From assembly GCA_937937835.1 (NCBI GenBank), contig CALDBJ010000153.1, positions 1 to 28,671 on the forward strand: a DNA stretch of 28,671 bases, read 5' to 3'. This DNA is from an uncultured Collinsella sp. (GTDB lineage: Bacteria > Actinomycetota > Coriobacteriia > Coriobacteriales > Coriobacteriaceae). Below the pieces are notes generated by a model. It worked only from the letters and a program-made list of their open reading frames with translations, did not search any database and was not told the DNA's origin. A program made the translations under genes and the position numbers. This document shows, one piece after another, positions 6,903-13,473 of the stretch; position 1 is the stretch's first letter; each line of letters starts with the position of its first letter.

Positions 6903-9900
6903 ATGGACACCATTAACGATTGGGAAAACCAAGCGCTCACCCATAGGAACCGCCTGGCACCCCATGCGTACTTTATGGGTTATGAGACCGCCGATCTCGC
7001 TGCAACGTACAGCCGCGAGCTGTCGCGCGGGTTTGTCCAGCTGTCCGGCTCGTGGCAGTTCCGCCTCTTTGAGGGCCCCGCTGCCGTCTCTAACGAGGAG
7101 CTTTCCACGTACGAGCCCGAGTGGGATCACGTGGAGGTTCCGCACCTGTGGCAGGTGGACGGCTATGGCAACCTTGCCTACACCGACGAGGGTTTTCCGT
7201 TCCCGGTGGATCAGCCGTTCGTTCCCTCTGACGATCCCACGGGCGTGTACCAGCGCATCGTCAACCTTCCCGCCGTTCCTGCCGGCGCTCGCGAGATCAT
7301 TCGCTTTGACGGCATCGAGAGCTATGGCGAGCTGTACGTCAACGGTCAGTTTATCGGCATGACCAAGGGTTCGCGCCTGTCTGCCGAGTTCGACGTGACC
7401 GACGCGCTCGTCGAGGGCGACAACCTGTTTGCGGTCAAGGTCCTGCAGTACAGCGATGGCAGCTATATCGAGGATCAGGACATGTGGTGGGCCTCGGGCA
7501 TCTTCCGCGATGTGTATCTTATGCAGCGTCCCGCCGCACACCTGGTCGACTTTAGGTTCCGCACGCACCGCGAGGGCGATGCCGCTCTGATCACGCTCGA
7601 TACGGTTGCCGAGGGAGCTACCCGCGTTGTGTTTACGCTCAGTGATGGCGAGAACGTGGTGGCTACGGGTGAGTGCGTCGACGGCCATGCCGAGTGCAGC
7701 GTGACCGATGCCCACTTCTGGAATCCCGAGGATCCCTTCCTCTATGACCTTACGTTTGAGGTCTACGACGGTGACCAGGTCAGCGAGTACGTCCCGCATC
7801 GCCAGGGTCTTGCCGAGGTGACGGTCGAGGGCAATCATATCTACCTCAACGGCACTTACTTTAAGATGCATGGCGTCAACCGCCACGATCACGACGATCA
7901 CAAGGGCCGCGCCGTGGGCCTCGATCGCATGCGCCGCGACCTGGAGCTCATGAAGCAGCACAACATCAACGCGGTGCGCACGTCCCACTACGCCAACGAC
8001 CCGCGCTTTTACGAGCTGTGCGACGAGTACGGCATCATGCTGGTCGCCGAGACCGATATGGAGAGCCACGGCTTCGAGAATATCGGCAATATCGCCCTGG
8101 TCACCGACGACCCGGCATGGGAGCCGGCCTACGTCGACCGCATTGAGCGCCTGGTGATGCAGGAGCGCAACCACGCCTGCATCATTATGTGGTCGATGGG
8201 CAACGAGAGCGGCTATGGCTGCAACATCCGCGCGATGTACGCCAAGGCTCACGAGCTCGATGGTCGTCCGGTCCATTACGAGGAGGACCGCAACGCCGAT
8301 ACCGTCGACGTTATCTCCACCATGTACTCCCGTGTGTCGCAGATGAACGACTTTGGTGAGCATCCATTCCCCAAGCCGCGCATCAACTGCGAGTACGGTC
8401 ACTCCATGGGCAACGGCCCCGGAGGCCTGTCCGAGTATCAGGAGGTCTTCGATCGCTGGGATTGCATCCAAGGCCAGTTTATCTGGGAATGGTGCGACCA
8501 CGGTTTGGCTGCTGTGACCGAGGACGGCGTTGCCTACGATATGTATGGTGGCGACAACGGCGATTACCCCAACAACAGCAACTTCTGCATCGATGGCATG
8601 GTGTTCCCTTGGCAGCAGCCGAGCCCGGGCCTCACTGAGTATGGTCAGGTCATCTGCCCGGTTCGCATGGCTTACGACGACGAGGCGGGCGAGCTGACCG
8701 TCACCAACAAGCGTTGGTTTACCACCCTTGAGGATGTCTGCCTGTCGGCGGAGACCCTGGTGGACGGCGACGTGGTCTGCCGCAAGACGCTCATGCCCGG
8801 TGCGGTTGCCCCCGGCGAGTCCGTCCAGCTTCCGCTAGTGATTCACGAGGCCGCGGTAGGCGAGACCCTGCTGACCGTGCGCGCCTACACCATGGCCGCT
8901 CACGTCTGGTGCGAGCCGATGTTCCAACTGGGTGCAAGCCAGTTTGCCATCGCCAACCATTCGGCGCCGGCCATCGCTGCCCCCGCTCGTCCTGAGCTTA
9001 CGGTCGAGGAGACCGAGCAGGAGATCCACATTCACTCCCTCAACGGCGAGCTGACCTTCAGCAAGGTCAACGGTACCGTGAGCGAGTGGAAGGCATCCGG
9101 CCGCGACGTCATGGCCTCTGGTCCCCAGGTTGGTTTTTGGCATCCGCTCGTCGACAACCACGCCCAAGAGTATGACTCCCTGTGGAAGGACAACTTCATC
9201 GATGTGATGCAGACGTCTACCCGCAAGGTTACTTGGAAGCAGGACGGCAATGTGGTCGTCGTTACCGTGAGCCAGCGTATTGCTCCTCCCGTCCGCGCGT
9301 TCGGCATGCGCGTCGAGCTCGTCTATACCGTGCTTCCGAGTGGCCGCGTCGACCTCAAGGTTTCCGGCGAGCCCTACGGCGACTATTCGGACATTATCCC
9401 GCGCATCGGCATCTCCTTCGAGGTTCCCGGTTGTGATCGTGCCGTCGAGTGGTATGGCCACGGCCCGGGCGAGAACTATCCGGACTCGCTGCGCGCCAAC
9501 CCGGTCGGTCATTACCGCACTACGGTCGACGACATGTTCACGCCCTACGTTATGCCCCAGGACTGCGCCAACCGCGAGGGTACCCGCTGGGTCGCCCTGC
9601 GCTCCAGCCACGGTGACGGTCTGGTCGTGACGCGTCCGAGCGACGCCGCTTCCAATCCGTTCTCGTTCTCCGCATGGCCCTATAGCTGCGAGGCTATCGA
9701 TAACGCCAAGCATGTCTACGATCTTGTCCCGGGCGACACGGTTACGGTCAACATCAACGACCAGCTGCTCGGCCTTGGCTCGAACTCTTGGGGTTCCGAG
9801 GTGCTCGATTCCTATCGCACCCGTTTTGAGAGCTTCAGCTTTGAGGTGTCCCTGCGACCGCTGACGTCTGCCGATCTGGCTCAGGCGCTGGCACCCATTA

Positions 9901-9911
9901 AGGAGGCATAA
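6903..9911 (+). CDS. ebgA: Beta-galactosidase, large catalytic subunit (GH2, EbgA/LacZ type)
   Basis: Hydrolyses terminal beta-galactosides such as lactose in the cytosol; no signal peptide is seen. The 1002-residue protein has the GH2 order: sugar-binding jelly roll (about 30-215, with SGSWQFRLF and the FDGIESYGELYVNG strand), Ig-like domain, TIM barrel (about 310-600) and the C-terminal LacZ small-chain domain (about 710-985, with YGHGPGENYPDS). The acid/base is Glu435 in WSMGNESGYG and the nucleophile Glu497 in INCEYGHSMGN. HGVNRHDHD and VRTSHYANDPRFYELCDEYG are also LacZ hallmarks. AAGGAG stands about 8 nt before the ATG. The next gene, 3 nt downstream, encodes an EbgC-like partner, so I prefer EbgA over stand-alone LacZ. 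Control is by the three operators upstream. No sugar transporter is adjacent. Confidence 0.95.
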   Translation: MDTINDWENQALTHRNRLAPHAYFMGYETADLAATYSRELSRGFVQLSGSWQFRLFEGPAAVSNEELSTYEPEWDHVEVPHLWQVDGYGNLAYTDEGFPFPVDQPFVPSDDPTGVYQRIVNLPAVPAGAREIIRFDGIESYGELYVNGQFIGMTKGSRLSAEFDVTDALVEGDNLFAVKVLQYSDGSYIEDQDMWWASGIFRDVYLMQRPAAHLVDFRFRTHREGDAALITLDTVAEGATRVVFTLSDGENVVATGECVDGHAECSVTDAHFWNPEDPFLYDLTFEVYDGDQVSEYVPHRQGLAEVTVEGNHIYLNGTYFKMHGVNRHDHDDHKGRAVGLDRMRRDLELMKQHNINAVRTSHYANDPRFYELCDEYGIMLVAETDMESHGFENIGNIALVTDDPAWEPAYVDRIERLVMQERNHACIIMWSMGNESGYGCNIRAMYAKAHELDGRPVHYEEDRNADTVDVISTMYSRVSQMNDFGEHPFPKPRINCEYGHSMGNGPGGLSEYQEVFDRWDCIQGQFIWEWCDHGLAAVTEDGVAYDMYGGDNGDYPNNSNFCIDGMVFPWQQPSPGLTEYGQVICPVRMAYDDEAGELTVTNKRWFTTLEDVCLSAETLVDGDVVCRKTLMPGAVAPGESVQLPLVIHEAAVGETLLTVRAYTMAAHVWCEPMFQLGASQFAIANHSAPAIAAPARPELTVEETEQEIHIHSLNGELTFSKVNGTVSEWKASGRDVMASGPQVGFWHPLVDNHAQEYDSLWKDNFIDVMQTSTRKVTWKQDGNVVVVTVSQRIAPPVRAFGMRVELVYTVLPSGRVDLKVSGEPYGDYSDIIPRIGISFEVPGCDRAVEWYGHGPGENYPDSLRANPVGHYRTTVDDMFTPYVMPQDCANREGTRWVALRSSHGDGLVVTRPSDAASNPFSFSAWPYSCEAIDNAKHVYDLVPGDTVTVNINDQLLGLGSNSWGSEVLDSYRTRFESFSFEVSLRPLTSADLAQALAPIKEA

Positions 9912-9914
9912 GTC

Positions 9915-10370
9915 ATGCATATCTTTAACTCGCGTGCCGATTTCGACGCCCAGATGAAGTCCGTCAAGAAGTGGATGCGTACCGGTCAGGCACTCGACGG
10001 CGTTTCTGAACTGCAGCACGATGTGGCGTACTCTATCGGCGACTCGCTGGTGTATTGGTGGGTGAACGCCCACGAGGCGGCTACTGCCGATCTGGTCGGT
10101 CACCGTCGCTACCATGCCGTGCTCGCCCCGCTCGACGGCAATCTGACCGTTGAGGTGGCTTCCAAGGCCGATCTTACCTGTACGCGCGCCTACAGCGATA
10201 TCGATGATCGCGAGCGCTTTGAGGGTACGGGGGAGACCGTGACGATTCCCACCGGCGGCGTTGCCGTCGTCGAAATTGACGAGGCCTACCGTGTCGTGGC
10301 CGATGCCGCGGATCCCCGCGTCGTGGTACTGCACGTGACAGTCGAAGGTTATTCCTTCCCCAACAAGTAG
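9915..10370 (+). CDS. ebgC: Beta-galactosidase small subunit, EbgC type (YhcH/YjgK/YiaL family)
   Basis: A 151-residue cupin-like protein of the YhcH/YjgK/YiaL (DUF386) family, very close in length to E. coli EbgC (149), which forms a hetero-octamer with EbgA and is needed for full activity. Visible marks are HDVAYSIGDSLVYWWVNAHE near residues 35-54, HRRYHAVLAPLDG near 59-71, and GGVAVVEIDEAYRVV. It begins 3 nt after the ebgA stop, which points to translational coupling and a matched subunit ratio. Two weak hairpins without a U-run (10404-10447 and 10457-10487) follow, so some read-through into the permease gene is possible. Confidence 0.88.
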   Translation: MHIFNSRADFDAQMKSVKKWMRTGQALDGVSELQHDVAYSIGDSLVYWWVNAHEAATADLVGHRRYHAVLAPLDGNLTVEVASKADLTCTRAYSDIDDRERFEGTGETVTIPTGGVAVVEIDEAYRVVADAADPRVVVLHVTVEGYSFPNK

Positions 10371-10403
10371 TATTCGTCCGCCTGGGCGTTTGCTTCGCGC
10401 CGT

Positions 10404-10487
10404 TAAGGGGGATGGCTTTGTTGACTCCCTTTTCCCCATTCCCCTTAGCAGGTGCGCCGTCCGTGTTTGCACTTGCAGCTCGGACGG
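10404..10487 (+). other. Two stem-loops between ebgC and the permease gene
   Basis: TAAGGGGGATGG (10404-10415) pairs with CCATTCCCCTTA (10436-10447), one G-U pair, 20-nt loop. CCGTCCG (10457-10463) pairs with CGGACGG (10481-10487) and is followed by GTTTAG. Neither has a proper U-run, so they may be a weak terminator or a leader structure of the permease mRNA. Confidence 0.4.
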
Positions 10488-10523
10488 GTTTAGATGACAT
10501 TTAACAGATGATTGGGAGGGCTT

Positions 10524-11987
10524 ATGAGCTCTGAAAAACGAGGAACGATTGGTTCGTTCGCTCTGCTGGGCATGACGGTCGCCGCCGTGTTCGGTATCAA
10601 GAACATCATCAACAACAACGCGGCCATCGGCTTGGCAGCTGCGCCGTCGTTCTTCTTCGCCACGCTTTTGTACTTTGTCCCCTATACCCTGGTTACCGCC
10701 GAGTTCGTCGGCCTCAACAAGGACTCCGAGTCGGGCGTGTACGCATGGGTTAAGACCTCGATGGGTGGTCGCTGGGCGTTCCTGACGGCATTTAGCTACT
10801 GGTTCGTTAACCTGTTCTTCTTTGCGTCCGTCCTGCCCAACGTCATCATCTACGCGAGCTACGTGTTCTTTGGTGCCAACGCCGAGCTTTCGCAGCTGTG
10901 GATCACCATTATCGAGATCGTCGTCTTTGCTATCGCCACGTGGGTTTCGACCAAGGGCGCTAAGTGGATCGGCTCCATTTCCTCCTTCGGTTCGACCGCG
11001 GCTCTCGGCCTGACCGCCGTGTTCATCCTGCTGTCCCTGGCTGCTGCCCTTGGCGGCGTTGAGTTCGCTACGGCTCCTACTCCCGCTAACATGGCTCCCG
11101 ACATGAGCAACTTCGCAACTGCGTGGGGCTTCTTCGGTACGCTTGCCTGGATCATCCAGGGCGTTGGCGGCGCTGAGTCTGTCGGCGTGTTCCTTAACGA
11201 CCTTAAGGGTGGCGTCAAGGCCTTCGTGCGCACCGTCGTTATCGCCGGCCTGACCATCGGCCTTCTGTATGCAGGCGCTTCGCTGCTGGTTAACCTGTTC
11301 ATCCCCGAGGGCAGCGTTGCCATCTCCACCGGCATCTTCGACGTGTTCGGCGCTGTCTTTGCCCACTTTGGCATTCCTATGGAAGTGTCCACGCGCGTCA
11401 TCGGCTTGATCCTTCTCGCCGCTACGCTGGGTTCCCTCATGATGTGGACCTCCGCTCCCATCAAGGTCTTCTTCACCGAGATCCCCAAGGGCGTCTTTGG
11501 TAGCAAGATCGTCGAGCTCAACGAGCATGGCATTCCTGCCCGCGCCGCTTGGCTGCAGTTCGCCATCGTCGTCCCCATCCTGATCATCCCGGCCCTGGGC
11601 TCCGGTAACCTCGACGACCTGCTCATGATTGTCACCAACATGACGGCTGCCACCGCTCTGCTCCCGCCGCTGCTGATTCTGCTTGCCTACTTTATGCTGC
11701 GCAAGAACTTCGATGCTGCTCCCCGTGGCTTCCGCATGGGCTCGCGCAGCTTTGGCCTGGTCGTTGCCGCATTCCTGCTTGTGGTCTTCTGCTTCGTGCT
11801 TATCTGCGGCACCATTCCGCTCGATCAGCCGCTGTGGCTGACGCTGGTCTACAACGTTGGCGGCGTGGTTGTCTTCCTGGGCCTTGCCGTGATGTGGTAC
11901 AACCGCTACATCAACCGCCTGCGCGAGACCGATCCCGAGGCCGCCGAGAACGAGCTTCGCCCTTCCGTCCTCGATATGATGGAGTAG
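10524..11987 (+). CDS. APC-superfamily amino acid permease (glutamate:GABA antiporter-like)
   Basis: A polytopic inner-membrane transporter of 487 residues with about 12 hydrophobic segments. The start SFALLGMTVAAVFGIKNIIN and the ATLLYFVPYTLVTAEFVGLN segment match TM1-TM2 of APC permeases, especially the YjeM/GadC-like (GGA) group, which exchange or take up amino acids; the substrate cannot be read here. ESGVYAWVKTSMGGRWAFLT is the conserved TM2-TM3 link. WIIQGVGGAESVGVFLNDLK marks TM6. GGGAGGG precedes the ATG at 10524; an upstream in-frame TTG was not used since it would place the start inside the ribosome-binding site. It follows ebgC by 153 nt, so a functional tie to lactose use is not evident. 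A strong terminator follows. Confidence 0.85.
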   Translation: MSSEKRGTIGSFALLGMTVAAVFGIKNIINNNAAIGLAAAPSFFFATLLYFVPYTLVTAEFVGLNKDSESGVYAWVKTSMGGRWAFLTAFSYWFVNLFFFASVLPNVIIYASYVFFGANAELSQLWITIIEIVVFAIATWVSTKGAKWIGSISSFGSTAALGLTAVFILLSLAAALGGVEFATAPTPANMAPDMSNFATAWGFFGTLAWIIQGVGGAESVGVFLNDLKGGVKAFVRTVVIAGLTIGLLYAGASLLVNLFIPEGSVAISTGIFDVFGAVFAHFGIPMEVSTRVIGLILLAATLGSLMMWTSAPIKVFFTEIPKGVFGSKIVELNEHGIPARAAWLQFAIVVPILIIPALGSGNLDDLLMIVTNMTAATALLPPLLILLAYFMLRKNFDAAPRGFRMGSRSFGLVVAAFLLVVFCFVLICGTIPLDQPLWLTLVYNVGGVVVFLGLAVMWYNRYINRLRETDPEAAENELRPSVLDMME

Positions 11988-12036
11988 CGGCTAGGATTAA
12001 TCTACGGCTGTGGAATAAATCGATTCCCTTTCCTAG

Positions 12037-12070
12037 GGAGGGGCCTTACGAGGCCCCTCCTTTTGTGTTT
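12037..12070 (+). terminator. Rho-independent terminator after the permease gene
   Basis: GGAGGGGCCT (12037-12046) and AGGCCCCTCC (12051-12060) form a perfect 10-bp stem with a TACG loop, followed by TTTTGTGTTT. Confidence 0.92.
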
Positions 12071-12092
12071 TGGGGCATGGATTTTGGACTCT

Positions 12093-12312
12093 GTGGGCAA
12101 AAAATGCCAAATATGAGTACTGTTGCAAAAGAGGTGTCATATTTTTCGGCCTGCTCTGAGCGAAAATGGGCTCAAAATCAATTTATCTAACCCCCTTTAA
12201 AGGGCGTTTGACGGCTTTCAACCTCTTCGAATCGCTTAAAGTAAGCAATTTGCTCTCGATTTTGCTGCTACTAAATTGGTGGCAGTACTCATATTTGCCA
12301 CTTTTTGCCCAC
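12093..12312. mobile_element. 220-bp element with 30-bp terminal inverted repeats (MITE-like)
   Basis: The left end (12093-12122) starts GTGGGCAAAAAATGCC and finishes ATGAGTACTG; the right end (12283-12312) is its reverse complement with two mismatches in 30. The 160-bp interior is AT-richer than the flanks and holds no convincing gene. A perfect 12-bp palindrome CCCTTTAAAGGG (12193-12204) lies almost exactly at the midpoint. No target duplication is obvious. It lies in the 422-bp gap between the permease and HPr genes, which otherwise holds only the permease terminator and presumably the HPr promoter. Confidence 0.6.
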
Positions 12313-12409
12313 GAGGTGCTCAGAGGAGCTCTCGACAAGCATCTAACGCTACAATAGCTACCACGTGGCTGGGGTTGCCGGCCGAATGTGCGATGTCGTG
12401 GGAGGGGAC

Positions 12410-12658
12410 ATGGTCGAATTTACGAAGACGATTAAAGATCCGTTGGGATTGCATGCCCGCCCGGTTGCGCTGCTTTATGACATTATCGCCAAGCATCGTA
12501 GTGACGTGTCGGTTTCGATTGGCAATCGTCATGTCGATGGCCGCGACGTTATAGGGCTCATGGCACTCTGTGGCGAATGTGGCGAGGACATCGTGTTCCG
12601 CGTTTCGGGCGTGGATGAGGCCTCCTGTGTCACATCGATCAGAAATCTCTCGCTCTAA
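12410..12658 (+). CDS. HPr-family phosphocarrier protein with Asp at position 46
   Basis: An 82-residue HPr-like protein of the sugar phosphotransferase system. The active-site His15 lies in PLGLHARPVALLYDI (11-25), exactly where canonical HPr has it, so transfer of phosphate from enzyme I looks possible. The second conserved site, NLKSIMGVMSL in B. subtilis with regulatory Ser46, reads GRDVIGLMAL here: residue 46 is Asp. It therefore cannot be phosphorylated by HPr kinase and may mimic the Ser-phosphorylated state. The ATG at 12410 follows GGGAGGGG at a good distance; a longer in-frame start has no support. It is monocistronic with its own terminator and has no PTS neighbour. It may be the main HPr or a regulatory paralogue. 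Confidence 0.85.
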   Translation: MVEFTKTIKDPLGLHARPVALLYDIIAKHRSDVSVSIGNRHVDGRDVIGLMALCGECGEDIVFRVSGVDEASCVTSIRNLSL

Positions 12659-12667
12659 GCATGATAG

Positions 12668-12703
12668 GGCGCGGTAAAGGATGGTCCTTTGCCGCGCCTT
12701 TTT
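12668..12703 (+). terminator. Rho-independent terminator of the HPr gene
   Basis: GGCGCGG (12668-12674) pairs with CCGCGCC (12692-12698), with the stem continuing as AAAGGA/TCCTTT around a TGG loop, then TTTTT. It begins about 10 nt after the stop. Confidence 0.92.
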
Positions 12704-12749
12704 GTTTCGTATAGGAAACTTTTTCGAAATCTGAATGGGGACCCTTTCC

Positions 12750-12805
12750 AAAAAGTTAACCACGTGCTAGTTTACTATAGCGAACATAGACGTGGTTAAC
12801 TTTTT
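12750..12805. promoter_or_regulatory. Perfect 16-bp dyad in the feo promoter region (candidate iron-responsive operator)
   Basis: AAAAAGTTAACCACGT (12750-12765) is repeated in inverted form as ACGTGGTTAACTTTTT (12790-12805). The 24-nt middle contains TTTACTATAG, a plausible -10 region, so the dyad brackets the core promoter of the feo genes, 42 nt before feoA. The GTTAACC core resembles DtxR/MntR/IdeR-type half-sites, which are known to control Fe(II) uptake. As RNA it could also fold into a hairpin with a U-run, but that would end transcription ahead of feoA. Confidence 0.55.
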
Positions 12806-12846
12806 ACGCGTCGATGTTGAGGACGAACTGACGTTAGGAGCAACTC

Positions 12847-13089
12847 ATGTCTTGCGGACCGCAGATGCCGGCCATGCCGCTTTCGATGGTAAAAGCGGGC
12901 GAAACCGTGCGCGTGTCTCGTGTAAAGGGCAATGAGGACATGAAACACCACCTCAAGGACCTCGGCTTTGTCGAGGGCAACGAAATCCACGTGGTGAGCT
13001 CGAGTGGTGCCAATATCATCGTCACGGTGCTGGGCGCACGCTTTGGCATCGATTCCAAGGTTGCCATGCACATCATGACCGTCGGTTAG
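12847..13089 (+). CDS. feoA: FeoA-family ferrous iron transport protein (first copy)
   Basis: An 80-residue cytosolic SH3-like protein of the FeoA family, which associates with FeoB during ferrous iron uptake. The FeoA core is plain: GETVRVSRVKGNEDMKHHLK, then DLGFVEGNEIHVVSSSGANI, then VTVLGARFGIDSKVAMHIMT. It has a short N-terminal tail with a Cys (MSCGPQMPAMPLSM) that the second copy lacks. TTAGGAG lies about 6 nt before the ATG. It is the first gene of a feoA-feoA-feoB set and is followed 39 nt later by the second copy. Two FeoA proteins ahead of FeoB are common in anaerobes; whether they form a heteromer is not known. Confidence 0.9.
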   Translation: MSCGPQMPAMPLSMVKAGETVRVSRVKGNEDMKHHLKDLGFVEGNEIHVVSSSGANIIVTVLGARFGIDSKVAMHIMTVG

Positions 13090-13128
13090 TCTGCAGCATT
13101 TCATAAAAACCGAAAGGGGGACAAGAGG

Positions 13129-13350
13129 ATGAAGACGTTGGGTGACGTTAAGGTGGGCGAGAGCTCCACCATCGTCAAGCTTCACGGTGAGGGTGCGCTT
13201 CGCCGCCACCTTATGGACCTGGGGCTCATCAAGGGCACTTCGTTCAAGGTCGTGAAGGTTGCACCGCTCGGTGATCCGGTCGAGATCAACGTGCGCGGCT
13301 ACGAGCTTTCCATCCGCAAGGAGGAGGCGGCTGTCGTCGAGGTCCAGTAA
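13129..13350 (+). CDS. feoA: FeoA-family ferrous iron transport protein (second copy)
   Basis: A 73-residue FeoA-family SH3-like protein. The order VGESSTIVKLHGEGALRRHL, MDLGLIKGTSFKVVKVAPLG and DPVEINVRGYELSIRKEEAA is the full FeoA domain, closer to classical FeoA than the first copy, with the DPVEI...GYELSIRKEEA end. AGGGGGACAAGAGG precedes the ATG. It lies between the first feoA and feoB; 123 nt with two hairpins separate it from feoB, so feoB output may be tuned apart from feoA. Confidence 0.93.
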   Translation: MKTLGDVKVGESSTIVKLHGEGALRRHLMDLGLIKGTSFKVVKVAPLGDPVEINVRGYELSIRKEEAAVVEVQ

Positions 13351-13369
13351 GGGCTCGCGGCGTATATTT

Positions 13370-13405
13370 CTGCAGATAAAGTTAGGTTTTTCTAACTTAA
13401 TGCAG
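13370..13405 (+). promoter_or_regulatory. DtxR-like dyad/hairpin between feoA and feoB
   Basis: AAGTTAG (13379-13385) and CTAACTT (13392-13398) flank a 6-nt centre, giving TTAGGTTTTTCTAA, similar in core to DtxR/MntR-type sites. Outer CTGCA (13370-13374) and TGCAG (13401-13405) extend it into a hairpin with an internal loop. It may be a DNA operator, an RNA processing stem, or both. Confidence 0.4.
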
Positions 13406-13428
13406 CATCTTTGAAGCACATTATCCAG

Positions 13429-13452
13429 CCTGCGCGGAGAAAGCAGCGCAGG
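13429..13452 (+). other. Stem-loop in the feoB leader
   Basis: CCTGCGC (13429-13435) pairs perfectly with GCGCAGG (13446-13452) around a 10-nt loop. It ends about 10 nt before the feoB ribosome-binding site AAGAAGGA. Confidence 0.5.
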
Positions 13453-13473
13453 CACACAAGGAAGAAGGATTGA

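Noticed and set aside
8835..11528. Long minus-strand frame of about 900 codons across the beta-galactosidase and permease genes
   Set aside because: Spans several genuine plus-strand genes and an intergenic region; low-complexity His/Asp/Gly-rich translation typical of antisense shadows.
12166..12357. Small hydrophobic ORF inside the 220-bp inverted-repeat element
   Set aside because: It runs through the inverted end of the element, lacks a ribosome-binding site and resembles no family.
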